DNA from: an uncultured Eubacteriales bacterium
GTDB taxonomy: Bacteria; Bacillota; Clostridia; Christensenellales; Aristaeellaceae
NCBI GenBank assembly: GCA_902799045.1
Contig: CADBZH010000002.1
Coordinates: 1 to 64,000 of the forward strand
Direction of reading: 5' to 3'
Length of the DNA stretch: 64,000 nucleotides
Numbering within the stretch: position 1 is the stretch's first letter; every line of letters begins with the position of its first letter. Positions 16,699-25,303 of this stretch are shown here, in pieces. The notes under the pieces were generated by a model that did not search any database, was not told the DNA's origin, and saw only the letters and a program-made list of their open reading frames with translations. The position numbers and the translations under genes were made by a program.

Positions 16699-18018
16699 TT
16701 GGGTATCAAGGTGGCTAAGTTCGGCGGCTCTTCGCTGGCCGACGCGGAGCATTTTCGCCGGGTCAAGGCGATCATCGAGGGGGACGCAGACTACTGCTAT
16801 GTGGTCCCCAGCGCTCCCGGCAAGCGGTTTGATGCGGACGAAAAGATCACGGACCTGCTCTATCAGTGCCATCGGCAGGTAGAGCGCGGCCAGAGCCATG
16901 AGGAGATTTTCGCGAAGATCGCTGACCGTTACATGAGCATCGCCCGCGAACTGCACCTGGATTTTGACGTGGAGGGCATGCTGCTGGAGACCAGCGAGGC
17001 CATTCGCCGCTACAAGAACCCGGATTTTGCCGCCAGCCGCGGCGAATACATGAACGGCATCATGCTGTCGAACTATCTGGGCTGGGATTTCATCGACGCT
17101 CAGGACGTCATCAAGTTTGACCGCCAGGGCAGTTTTGCCGCCGAGTGGACCAACGAGGTGATGGCCGAGGCGCTGAAGAACCATCCCCGCGCCGTGATCC
17201 CGGGCTTCTATGGCTCCTATCCCAACGGCGACGTGCACACCTTCTCCCGCGGCGGCAGCGACATCACCGGCGCCATCGTCTCCCGGGCCGCGAAGGCCGA
17301 CGTCTACGTGAACTGGACGGACGTTTCCGGCTTCATGATGGCGGACCCGCGAATCGTGAAGAACCCGAAGGTCATCCGCGAGCTCTCCTACGCGGAGCTG
17401 CGCGAGCTCTCCTACATGGGCGCGACGGTGCTGCATGAGGACGCCATCTTCCCGGTGCACAAGGCGGGCATTCCCACCAACATCCGCAACACCAACGCCC
17501 CCGAGGACCCCGGCACGATGATCCGCATGCAGACCACCCGCCGGGACGACCAGCCCGTCATCACCGGCATCGCCGGCCACAAGAACTTCACGCTGCTCTC
17601 CATCGAGAAGGCCATGATGAACGCGGAGCTGGGCTTCGGCCGTCGCGTGCTTCAGGCGCTGGAGGACTTCGGCGTCTCCTTCGAGCATCTGCCCACCGGC
17701 ATCGACACCATGTCCGTGGTCATCGCCGACAAGGAGCTGGTGACCCGCAAGGACCAGATCATCCAGCGCATCCAGCAGACCTGCCAGCCGGATTCCATCG
17801 AGATCAGCGCCGGCATTGCCCTGATCGCCACCGTGGGCCACGGCATGTCCCGCACCCCCGGTACCGCCGCAAAGCTGTTCATGGCGCTCTATGAGGCCGG
17901 GGTCAACATCCGCATGATCGACCAGGGCTCCAGCGAGATGAACATCATCGTCGGCATCAACATCGAGGACTTTGAGACCGCCATGAACGCGATCTACCGC
18001 GCGTTCGTAAAGGATTAA
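16699..18018 (+). CDS. Aspartate kinase
   Basis: 439 residues from TTG 16699 with an AGGGAGC site upstream. The amino acid kinase domain begins KVAKFGGSSLADAEHF and includes FSRGGSDITGA; two ACT domains follow (about 300-439; ITGIAGHKNFTLLSIEKAMM and LIATVGHGMSRTPG). It phosphorylates aspartate, the first step to lysine, threonine and methionine, and the ACT pair implies feedback control. It stands alone 42 bp after engB. Isozyme class (lysC or thrA type) cannot be fixed. Confidence 0.95.
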   Translation: MGIKVAKFGGSSLADAEHFRRVKAIIEGDADYCYVVPSAPGKRFDADEKITDLLYQCHRQVERGQSHEEIFAKIADRYMSIARELHLDFDVEGMLLETSEAIRRYKNPDFAASRGEYMNGIMLSNYLGWDFIDAQDVIKFDRQGSFAAEWTNEVMAEALKNHPRAVIPGFYGSYPNGDVHTFSRGGSDITGAIVSRAAKADVYVNWTDVSGFMMADPRIVKNPKVIRELSYAELRELSYMGATVLHEDAIFPVHKAGIPTNIRNTNAPEDPGTMIRMQTTRRDDQPVITGIAGHKNFTLLSIEKAMMNAELGFGRRVLQALEDFGVSFEHLPTGIDTMSVVIADKELVTRKDQIIQRIQQTCQPDSIEISAGIALIATVGHGMSRTPGTAAKLFMALYEAGVNIRMIDQGSSEMNIIVGINIEDFETAMNAIYRAFVKD

Positions 18019-18069
18019 AGGGGTTCTTCACGGAGAGTTGAGGCATAAAAATACCTCTTGACGTTTCGC

Positions 18070-18236
18070 ACAGATCCTTCGCGCGGCGCGGTTTTCAATC
18101 CCCTGGATTGAAGAAACGCGGTCCGGCCCATAGGCCGGACTTGGAAACCCTCCGGTTTTCCAACCTTCCGCTCAGGATGACAGGAATCATGTCGTTTGTC
18201 ATCCTGGGCGCAGCGAAGGATCTGTGCGTTGCGCTA
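18070..18236. repeat. Palindromic intergenic repeat, family A, copy 4 (expanded)
   Basis: CACAGATCCTTCGCGCGGCG on the left and GTCATCCTGGGCGCAGCG followed by AAGGATCTGTGCG on the right form the outer arms. The middle holds extra short palindromes (CGGTCCGGCCCATAGGCCGG; GGAAACCCTCCGGTTTTCC). Together they fill most of the 18019-18318 gap between two convergent genes. Confidence 0.7.
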
Positions 18237-18318
18237 TCCTGCGGCGTTGAGGGTGGCGTACTGCCATATATTGCCATGCTCCTCATGTGTCCGTGAAGAG
18301 CCCTTTTTTTGCGATCTG

Positions 18319-19518
18319 TCACTCTTCGCTCTCGCCAGGCTCTTCCTCGCCCTCGGGCAGATCCAGCTTGACCTTCACGCCCTTGGAAAGCGCCTGCAAT
18401 TCCGCGATGGTATCTTCGGCGGACTGGATCAGCGCCTGCTGGGCCTTTTCCGCGGCGATCATCTTCTCGTCGCTGGCGCGGGCGGCGGCCACGTCCTCGG
18501 CGGTGATCGTCATCAGATCGTCCTTGGTGACGTCTACGCCCTGGGCCAGACGGTTGGCCTGGGCCACCAGCAGCCGTTCGAAGATGTTCCGCACGCCGCG
18601 GGCGTTGCCGAAGGCGATGGACGAGGTGTTCGCGGCCACGATGTAATCCTTTACGGCGGCGCGGGCGTCCTCGTTCAGCTGGTACTGGCCCTTCTTCAGC
18701 TGCAAGTCGAGGATTGCCAGCATCTCGTCGGCGTTGTAGTCATCGAAGTGCAGGTAGCGGTTGAAGCGGGATTCCAGGCCGGGGTTCGAGTGAATGAACT
18801 GGTCCATCAGCCCGTCGTAGCCCGCCACGATCACCACCAGGTTTTCGCGATGATCCTCCATGGCCTTCAGCAGCGTGTCGATGGCCTCCTGGCCGAAGTC
18901 GTTCTCCGATTTGTTGTTCAGGGCATAGGCCTCGTCGATGAACAGCACGCCGCCCAGCGCCTTCTCGATGGCCGCGCTGGTCTTGGTGGCCGTCTGGCCC
19001 ACGTAGCCCGCCACCAGGCCGCTGCGGTCCACCTCCACCAGGTGCCCCTTGTCCAGCATGCCCAGGCTCTTGTAAATGCGGGACATCAGCCGCGCGATCA
19101 TCGTCTTGCCGGTGCCGGGATTGCCGGAGAACACCATGTGCAGCGACATATCCACGGTCTTCAGCCCCTGCTGGCGGCGCAGGTTGTAGATGGTGACGAT
19201 GTTGATGAGGTTGTTGACCTCCTTCTTCACGCCCTCCAGCCCGATCAACTCGTTCAGCTCCGCCTTCAGGTCGTCGATGTTCTCCGGCGGGGCGTTGTCC
19301 TCCTCACCTGCTTCGGCGGGGGCGGCCTGCGCCTGCGGCGCGGGGGAGACATCCCGGTCCTTCGGCTTCTCCGGCGCGCTCGGCGCGGGAGACTCCGGCC
19401 GTTTCGGCGCGGGGCTGCCCCAGATGTCGTCCGCTAGCTTGCTCAGGTTGTTGTTCACGAGGGTGCTGATCACATCCATCTGCGTGCGGATGATCTCGTC
19501 GCGGTTATCCATGCTCAT
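18319..19518 (-). CDS. AAA+ ATPase of the SpoVK/CbbX family
   Basis: 399 residues. A ~95-residue N-terminal part, rich in Pro, Ala and Glu (about 35-85), links a short helical segment to a single AAA module: VFSGNPGTGKT (Walker A), GGVLFIDEAYAL (Walker B), then sensor and arginine-finger regions (GLESRFNRYL). Relatives include SpoVK of Bacillus and the Rubisco activase CbbX; in Clostridia the client is usually unknown. It follows glgA on the same strand by 70 bp and may share its transcript. ATG 19518 is spaced properly from GAGGA; an ATG nine bases upstream touches it. Confidence 0.85.
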   Translation of the reverse strand: MSMDNRDEIIRTQMDVISTLVNNNLSKLADDIWGSPAPKRPESPAPSAPEKPKDRDVSPAPQAQAAPAEAGEEDNAPPENIDDLKAELNELIGLEGVKKEVNNLINIVTIYNLRRQQGLKTVDMSLHMVFSGNPGTGKTMIARLMSRIYKSLGMLDKGHLVEVDRSGLVAGYVGQTATKTSAAIEKALGGVLFIDEAYALNNKSENDFGQEAIDTLLKAMEDHRENLVVIVAGYDGLMDQFIHSNPGLESRFNRYLHFDDYNADEMLAILDLQLKKGQYQLNEDARAAVKDYIVAANTSSIAFGNARGVRNIFERLLVAQANRLAQGVDVTKDDLMTITAEDVAAARASDEKMIAAEKAQQALIQSAEDTIAELQALSKGVKVKLDLPEGEEEPGESEE

Positions 19519-19588
19519 ATCACTCATTCCTCACAATGGGCAGGGGCGGCGATTCGCCGCCCCCATACAGTTTCGAATTCGATGTGCC

Positions 19589-21217
19589 CTATGCCTTCTT
19601 TTTCCTCGGCGCACGGGGCTTCTTCTCGGCGGGCTTGGCTTCCGCCTTGGCTGCCGGCTTCTTCGCGGCAGGCTTCTGGGCAGGCTTCTTCGCGGGCGCT
19701 TCCTCCGCCTTGGGCGCATCCTCTGCCTTGGGCGCTTCCTCCGCGGGCGCCGGCTGCTCTCCGGGCAGCGGGGCGGGCGGATTCTTGATCAGCTTTTCAT
19801 ACAGGTCGATGTACTTCCTGGCGGACTGATCCCAGCCGTACTGGCCCTTCATGGCGCGAATGGCCAAGCCGTTGAAGATATCCCTCTGCTCGTGGAACAT
19901 CCGCACGGCGTTTTCGATCACGTGCAGCATGTCGTGGGCGTTGTAGTAGAGGAACGTGAAGCCGTTGCCGTCGCCGGTGTACTCGTTGTAGGCCAGCACG
20001 GTATCGCGCAGGCCGCCGGTTTCGCGGGTGACGGGCAGCGTGCCATAGCGCAGCGAGATCAGCTGGCTCAGGCCGCACGGCTCAAACAGCGAGGGCATCA
20101 GGAACAGATCCGCCGCGGCGTAGAGCTTGTGCGCCAGCGCGTGGTTCATCTGGAAGTTTGCGGACACCTGCTGGGGATACTTCCACTGGGCCCAGCTGAA
20201 CAGGTCCACATAGCGGCTCTCGCCCATGCCCAGAACGACCAGCTGTGCGCCGGTGTTCATGATCTCCGGCAGCACGCACTCCACCAGATCCAGGCCCTTC
20301 TGGCCGGACAGGCGGGTGATCATGGCGATCATCGGGATCTCCGCGTCCACGGTCAGGCCCAGCTCCCGCTGCAGCGCCAGCTTGTTGGCCACCTTCTTGT
20401 CGAAGGAATCGGCGTTGTACTTCTGCACCAGCAGGCCGTCCTTCTCCGGGTCGTATTCTTCGGTGTCGATGCCGTTGAGGATGCCGGAGAGGTGATCGAC
20501 GCGGCTGCGGAGCAGGCCGTCCAGGCGCTCGCCGTAATAGGCGGTCTGAATCTCCTGGGAATAGGTGGGGCTGACGGTGGTGATCTCATCGGAGAACACG
20601 ATGCCGCCCTTCATGCAGGAGCACATGCCGTAGAACTCCAGCGCGTCGCTGGTGTAGGCCAGGTTGCCCAGGTACAGCAGATCCTCGATCGTGTCGATGG
20701 GGAACAGGCCCTGGTATTGCAGGTTGTGGATCGTGAACACCGTGCGTATGTTCGCGAACAGCTCCAGCTGGCGATATTGCAGCTTGTGCAGCACCGGAAT
20801 CAGGCCGGTCTGCCAGTCGTGGCAGTGCAGAACGTCCGGGATGAAGTCGATCTTCGGCAGCGCCTCCATCACCGCGCGGCAGAAGAAGGCAAAGCGTTCG
20901 CCCTCGTCGCCGCCCATGCCGTAGATGTAGTCGCGACCGAAATACTGCTCGTTGTCAACGAAATAGAAGGTGATGCCGGCGTATTGGAGCGTCTCAATGC
21001 CCACATACTGCCTGCGCCAGCCGAGGTTGACATAGAAATACAAAACGTGCTGCATGTGCTCGCGCCATTCGTGCCCGATGGCCTTGTACAGCGGCAGGAT
21101 GACGCGCACGTCCTCGCCGGCCTTCAGAATCTCCTTGGGCAGCGCGCCGACCACGTCCGCCAGCCCGCCGGTCTTGACAAACGGTACGCATTCCGAAGTT
21201 GCAAAGAGTATTTTCAT
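19589..21217 (-). CDS. glgA: Glycogen (ADP-glucose) synthase GlgA with Lys/Ala/Pro-rich tail
   Basis: 542 residues. The GT5 synthase begins MKILFATSECVPFVKTGGLAD, with the KxGGL substrate motif, and keeps the C-terminal GT-B half (RLSGQKGLDLV; LFEPCGLSQ). It extends alpha-1,4-glucan from ADP-glucose. Beyond the normal end near residue 478 there is a 64-residue tail of Ala, Pro, Lys and Glu repeats (AKKPAQKPAAKKPAAKAEAK) resembling histone H1-like tails. AGGAGG precedes ATG 21217. It is third in glgC-glgD-glgA. Confidence 0.95.
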   Translation of the reverse strand: MKILFATSECVPFVKTGGLADVVGALPKEILKAGEDVRVILPLYKAIGHEWREHMQHVLYFYVNLGWRRQYVGIETLQYAGITFYFVDNEQYFGRDYIYGMGGDEGERFAFFCRAVMEALPKIDFIPDVLHCHDWQTGLIPVLHKLQYRQLELFANIRTVFTIHNLQYQGLFPIDTIEDLLYLGNLAYTSDALEFYGMCSCMKGGIVFSDEITTVSPTYSQEIQTAYYGERLDGLLRSRVDHLSGILNGIDTEEYDPEKDGLLVQKYNADSFDKKVANKLALQRELGLTVDAEIPMIAMITRLSGQKGLDLVECVLPEIMNTGAQLVVLGMGESRYVDLFSWAQWKYPQQVSANFQMNHALAHKLYAAADLFLMPSLFEPCGLSQLISLRYGTLPVTRETGGLRDTVLAYNEYTGDGNGFTFLYYNAHDMLHVIENAVRMFHEQRDIFNGLAIRAMKGQYGWDQSARKYIDLYEKLIKNPPAPLPGEQPAPAEEAPKAEDAPKAEEAPAKKPAQKPAAKKPAAKAEAKPAEKKPRAPRKKKA

Positions 21218-21251
21218 GGCATTGTCCTCCTGGTTGGGATTGGAAATGGGG

Positions 21252-21281
21252 GGCGGGCCGGAGCGAACGTTCCGGCCCGCC
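21252..21281 (-). other. Strong hairpin between glgD and glgA
   Basis: GGCGGGCCGGA (21252-21262) pairs perfectly with TCCGGCCCGCC (21271-21281), loop 8 nt. No T-run follows on the minus strand. It could damp read-through into glgA or protect the glgCD part of the mRNA. Confidence 0.55.
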
Positions 21282-21292
21282 ATGTAAGGGTT

Positions 21293-22429
21293 TTAGAGGG
21301 TGATGTTCTTGCCGATCACGATCGGGTATTGCTTCTGGCCGATCAGGCGGCTGTTGCTGCGGATGGTGACATCCTTGTCGAAGATGACGTTTTCAAGCTC
21401 CACGCCCTCCTCGATGTAGCCGTCCTGCATGATGACACAGTTTTTCAGCTTCGCGCCCTTGCCGACCCGCACGCCGCGGAACAGCACGCAGCTCTCCACC
21501 TCGCCGTCGATCACGCAGCCGTCGGCGATCAGCGAGCTGGACACCTTCGCGTTCTGGCGATAGATGGTGGGGATGTAGTCGCGGGTCTTGGTGTAGACCG
21601 GGTTGGTGCCGAACAGCTCGTCGCGCACGCCAGGCTTCAGCAGATCCATGTTGAAGTTGAAGTAGCCGCGGATGGTCTCGATGCGGCGATAGTAGCCCTG
21701 CTCCTCATAGGCCATGATCTTCAGCGCGCCGCTGTTGATGAACGGGCGCAGCACGTCGGCGTAGAGATCGTGGCTGCCGTGGGAGATGACCTGGTCCACC
21801 ACGTACATCAGCATCGTGCGCTTGATCATCATCACGTTCAGATACAGGTTGTCATAGCTGGCCGCGTTCGGGTTGATCTCTATGTCCTTGACCACGTTGT
21901 CCTCGTTCACGTTGAGGTAGCAGTGGTTGTTCCTGGAGGACGAGGAGAATTCCGTGATCTCCGGCGTGGCCTTCTTGTACATCAGCGTGATGTCCGCGCC
22001 GCTCTTGATGTGCTGCTGGATCATCGGCTCGAAGCTGGTGTTCATGATGTAGTCGCTGTTGGTGAGGATCACGAACTCCTGGCGGGAGCGCCGCAGATAG
22101 TCAAAGTTGGCCTTCAGCGCGTCCAGAACGCCGCTGTATTCGCCGCCGTTTTCGCGGGTCAGGAAGGGCGGCAGGATGAACAGGCCGTTGTTGCGGGTGT
22201 GCAGGTCCCAGTCCTTGCCGGAGCCCAGGTGATCCATCAGCGAGTGATAGTTCTTCTGGGCGATGATGCCGACGTTGTGAATGTTGGAATTCACAAGGCT
22301 GGAAAGCGTGAAGTCAATGATGCGATAGCGCCCGGCCACCGGGATGGCGGCCACCGCGCGCTGGCTGGTCAGCTCGCGCAGGGTGAGGTCGTCCTTTGAA
22401 GTATAGACAATGCCCATCACGTCATTCAT
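21293..22429 (-). CDS. glgD: Glucose-1-phosphate adenylyltransferase subunit GlgD
   Basis: 378 residues. It has the ADP-glucose pyrophosphorylase fold with a left-handed beta-helix C-terminus (SSLIADGCVIDGEVESCVL), but the N-terminus (GIVYTSKDDLTLRELTSQR) lacks the GGxGxRL catalytic loop, as in other GlgD proteins, which are regulatory partners of GlgC. It begins one base after the glgC stop. Together they make ADP-glucose for GlgA. Confidence 0.94.
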   Translation of the reverse strand: MNDVMGIVYTSKDDLTLRELTSQRAVAAIPVAGRYRIIDFTLSSLVNSNIHNVGIIAQKNYHSLMDHLGSGKDWDLHTRNNGLFILPPFLTRENGGEYSGVLDALKANFDYLRRSRQEFVILTNSDYIMNTSFEPMIQQHIKSGADITLMYKKATPEITEFSSSSRNNHCYLNVNEDNVVKDIEINPNAASYDNLYLNVMMIKRTMLMYVVDQVISHGSHDLYADVLRPFINSGALKIMAYEEQGYYRRIETIRGYFNFNMDLLKPGVRDELFGTNPVYTKTRDYIPTIYRQNAKVSSSLIADGCVIDGEVESCVLFRGVRVGKGAKLKNCVIMQDGYIEEGVELENVIFDKDVTIRSNSRLIGQKQYPIVIGKNITL

Positions 22430-22430
22430 A

Positions 22431-23627
22431 TCAGGCGCCCTCCTTTCCGAGAATGGATTCCGTGTCTGCCTGAGTGCCGGCCTTCACCACGTAGCCCTCC
22501 GGCAGCGTGGTGCCCTGGCCGATCAGGGCGATGTCGCCGTCCGCTTCGCCCACCTTGCAATCCCTGGAGATGACGCAGTTTTCCGCCACGATGCAGCGGC
22601 GCACCACCGCGCCGGTCTCGATGGTCGTGCCGGGCATGATGACGCTGTCCTCGACGAGGGCGCCCTCGCACACCTTCACGCCCGCGAACAGCACGCTGTC
22701 ATTCACGGTGCCGTGGATATCGCAGCCCTCGGTGATCATCGAATTGGTGACCTTCGCGCCTTCGGCGATGTAGTGGGGCGGCATGACCGGCGTGCGGGAA
22801 TAGATCTTCCAGCGCGGGTCCGTGAGGTCGAACTCCGGCGGGTCCTTCAACAGGTCCATGTTCGCCTCCCACAGGGAAGCGATGGTGCCGACGTCCTTCC
22901 AGTAGTCGGTGAAGGCGTAGGCGTAGAGCGCCTTTTTATCGTTCAGCAGGTTCGGGATGATGTTCTTGCCGAAGTCGTTCTTGCTCTTCGGGTCGGCGTT
23001 GTCATCCGTCAGGTATTTTTTCATCACGTCCCAGGTAAAGATGTAAACGCCCATGGAGGCCAGGTTGCTCTTGGGATGGGCCGGCTTCTCCTCAAACTCG
23101 ACGATGGCGTCGTTCTCATCCACGTTCATGATGCCGAAGGACGGGGCCACCTCCCACGGCACCGGGCGCACGGCGATGGTGACGTCCGCCTTGCGGTCGA
23201 TGTGGGCCTGGAGCATGCGGTTGTAATCCATCTTGTAGATGTGGTCGCCGGAGAGCACCAGCACGTATTCCGGGTCAAACTGCTCGATGAACGCGAAGTT
23301 CTGGAAGATGGCGTTCGCGGTGCCCTTGTACCACTCGCTGGAATCGGCGGTGGCATAGGGCGGCAGCACGTAGACGCCGCCGTAGCTGAGGTCCAGGTCC
23401 CAGGTCTGGCCGGAGCCGATGTAGCTGTTCAGCTCCAGCGGCCGATACTGGGTCAGCACGCCGACGGTGTCGATGTTGGAATTGGTGCAATTCGACAGGG
23501 GAAAGTCGATGATGCGATACTTTCCGCCGAAGGGGACGGCAGGCTTTGCCATCACCTTGGTCAGAAGGCCCAGGCGACTCCCCTGACCGCCAGCCAGAAG
23601 CATGGCGATACACTTCTTTTTCTTCAC
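22431..23627 (-). CDS. glgC: Glucose-1-phosphate adenylyltransferase GlgC
   Basis: 398 residues from GTG 23627. The start is set by [12 protein letters not shown] appearing seven residues in, as is normal for GlgC; the open frame extends 28 codons further upstream without a ribosome site. Catalytic-domain signatures include [20 protein letters not shown] and TDYWKDVGT. It makes ADP-glucose from glucose-1-phosphate and ATP, the committed step of glycogen synthesis, and heads the operon. The upstream 200 bp are A+T-rich with several TATA-like boxes, but no single promoter stands out. Confidence 0.95.
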   Translation of the reverse strand: MKKKKCIAMLLAGGQGSRLGLLTKVMAKPAVPFGGKYRIIDFPLSNCTNSNIDTVGVLTQYRPLELNSYIGSGQTWDLDLSYGGVYVLPPYATADSSEWYKGTANAIFQNFAFIEQFDPEYVLVLSGDHIYKMDYNRMLQAHIDRKADVTIAVRPVPWEVAPSFGIMNVDENDAIVEFEEKPAHPKSNLASMGVYIFTWDVMKKYLTDDNADPKSKNDFGKNIIPNLLNDKKALYAYAFTDYWKDVGTIASLWEANMDLLKDPPEFDLTDPRWKIYSRTPVMPPHYIAEGAKVTNSMITEGCDIHGTVNDSVLFAGVKVCEGALVEDSVIMPGTTIETGAVVRRCIVAENCVISRDCKVGEADGDIALIGQGTTLPEGYVVKAGTQADTESILGKEGA

Positions 23628-23835
23628 GTTATCCCTACTTTCTGTTGCTTTGCGACGAACGCGATTTGCGCCCGTAACCATATCATAATATAGTATACAA
23701 CATCTTTCCAAAAAAATCTATAGTTTTCGGCGGATTTTTGATATTTATTTAGAAAATCAATGCAGAAAGCCCGCACAAGCGCCCAATGGCGCATATCGGT
23801 TTTTGCGATGCGCATAATAACGGCGAGGTGATTGT

Positions 23836-24819
23836 GTGAAGAGCAAATTGCGCGCGCTGGCGGTGGTGCTGGCGCTTCCCCTGACGCTCTGCGGCTGCAT
23901 GGAGCGGGGCGGCGAGGGGCTTTCCTGGCAGTTGAACAGCGCAAGCCCAAACGCCCCTTCGCTTCCCGAGGGGCTTGAGATCGGCGAGGAAGGGCTGCCG
24001 ATCCTGAAGGTCTACGACGCGGCCTCGGAGTCGGTGATGGAGATGGACATCGAGCAGTATGTGCGGGGCGTCGTGGCGGGGGAGATGAAGAACGACTGGC
24101 CCATGGAGGCGCTGAAGGCCCAGGCGATCCTCGCAAGGACATTTGTCCTGAAGTTCATCGGGGACAGGAAGTCGAAGCACGAAGGCGCGGACATCTCCAC
24201 CGACGTGGCCGAGGCCCAGGCCTACGCGCCGGACAGCGTGAACGAGCGGGTGGCCGAGGCCGTTCGGGAGACGAAGGGCATGGCGATGGCCTATGAGGGC
24301 GAGTTTCCAAACGCCTGGTTTCACGCGCATTCCGGCGGCATGACGGAGCTGCCGTCCGTGGCGCTGGAATACAAGGGCGGAGATCCGGCGTATCTAAAGC
24401 CCGTGGAATCCCGCGAATACGAGGAAGCCCCGGAGAGCGCCAGACACTGGACGGCCGACTTCACCGTCGACCAGGTGCGCAAGGCCTGCGCTGACGCCGG
24501 GACCCGGGTGGCCGGGGAGATCACCAGCGTGAAGGTGGGCGAGAAGGGCAGGTCGGGCCGCGCCGCCACGCTCGTCGTCAACGGCGAGAGCGTGTCCGCG
24601 CCGTCGTTCCGCATCCAGATCGGCGCGAACAAGCTGCGCAGCACCCTGATCGACGACATCACCGTCGAGGACGGCAAGGTGACCTTCGAGGGCCGCGGCT
24701 TCGGGCACGGCGTCGGCCTCTCCCAGTGGGGCGCCTACCAGCTCGCCGAGGAGGGAAAGAGCGCACGGGAGATCATCGGGGCGTATTTCTCCGGCGTGGA
24801 GATCGTGGAGCTGTGGTAG
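23836..24819 (+). CDS. SpoIID/LytB-domain protein, probable lipoprotein
   Basis: 327 residues from GTG 23836 (GAGGTG nine bases upstream). The N-terminus (MKSKLRALAVVLALPLTLCGC) looks like a lipoprotein signal, though its lipobox LCGC is not ideal. The SpoIID domain shows YVRGVVAGEM, ALKAQAILARTF, WFHAHSGGMTE and the ending GRGFGHGVGLSQWGAY. SpoIID is a lytic transglycosylase needed for engulfment; paralogues act in cell-wall remodelling. Without a spoIIQ or spoIIIA neighbour I cannot say whether this is SpoIID itself. Confidence 0.88.
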   Translation: MKSKLRALAVVLALPLTLCGCMERGGEGLSWQLNSASPNAPSLPEGLEIGEEGLPILKVYDAASESVMEMDIEQYVRGVVAGEMKNDWPMEALKAQAILARTFVLKFIGDRKSKHEGADISTDVAEAQAYAPDSVNERVAEAVRETKGMAMAYEGEFPNAWFHAHSGGMTELPSVALEYKGGDPAYLKPVESREYEEAPESARHWTADFTVDQVRKACADAGTRVAGEITSVKVGEKGRSGRAATLVVNGESVSAPSFRIQIGANKLRSTLIDDITVEDGKVTFEGRGFGHGVGLSQWGAYQLAEEGKSAREIIGAYFSGVEIVELW

Positions 24820-24827
24820 GGGTTGAT

Positions 24828-24938
24828 ACTAAACTCAATCTAAATTGCAACCATCTGCGGGCGTCTTTTCCGCCCTGCCGTCGCCTCGCTGCGGTCAACG
24901 ATGCGCTGCATCGCCTCCCTCTTTAGATTGAGTTTAGC
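24828..24938. mobile_element. MITE-like repeat, family C, copy 1
   Basis: CTAAACTCAATCTAAA (24829-24844) and its exact complement at 24922-24937 are 16-bp terminal inverted repeats. The interior (24892-24921) shares a 30-nt block, inverted, with 45722-45751. It carries no gene. Confidence 0.6.
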
Positions 24939-24985
24939 ATGAAAATGCAATAGGCAATAGGGATTGCTGCTGCCGCAAAGAAAAA

Positions 24986-25120
24986 AGCTTCCCCACCGCA
25001 GTGGGGAAGTCCCCGCGAAGCGGGGGATGGGGCGCTTCTCGCATCGGCCGGCATGGACCTGCCGCGCGCGTGAGCGCCCCACCGACCTTCGGCCACTTCC
25101 CAATTGCGATGGGGAGGCTT
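24986..25120. repeat. Intergenic repeat, family D, copy 1
   Basis: Begins AAGCTTCCCCAC and ends GATGGGGAGGCTT, with internal hairpins (CCCCGCGAAGCGGGG; GGCGCTT...AGCGCC). This CTTCCCC/GGGGAGG style of repeat is common between Clostridial genes. It has no coding capacity. Confidence 0.55.
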
Positions 25121-25133
25121 TGAAAACCTGGCT

Positions 25134-25253
25134 TAGAGTGTGTTTCTAAATCCCAGGAGATGCAGTTTCGAGCGTAGTTGGCTGCATCTCAAGGCGGTTT
25201 TCCGCAGGTTTACTGGCGGTAAATCAAGGAAGGGATTTTAGAAACACACTCTA
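25134..25253. mobile_element. MITE, family B, copy 1
   Basis: The 116-bp element (25136-25251) has terminal repeats GAGTGTGTTTCTAAA... and its complement, flanked on both sides by TA. The interior contains GATGCAGTTTCGAG and ACTGGCGGTAAATCAAGGAA. TA flanks point to mobilisation by an IS630/Tc1-type transposase, which is not present in the window. With families C and D it fills the 24820-25303 gap. Confidence 0.75.
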
Positions 25254-25303
25254 GTTTTCCAACGACCCGTCGGATGCGACAAGTTACATGGAAAGAAGCG
25301 CTA

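Noticed and set aside
15877..17841. 654-codon minus-strand frame antisense to engB and aspartate kinase
   Set aside because: Spans two convincing genes and the space between; no family features.
19190..22399. 1069-codon plus-strand open frame across the glg operon
   Set aside because: It lies antisense to glgA and glgD, which have clear families and ribosome sites. Its Val/His/Gln/Asp/Arg-rich, motif-free composition is what the opposite strand of G+C-rich genes produces.
25134..25253. Complete insertion sequence
   Set aside because: Only 116 bp between ends and no reading frame; it can only be a non-autonomous element.
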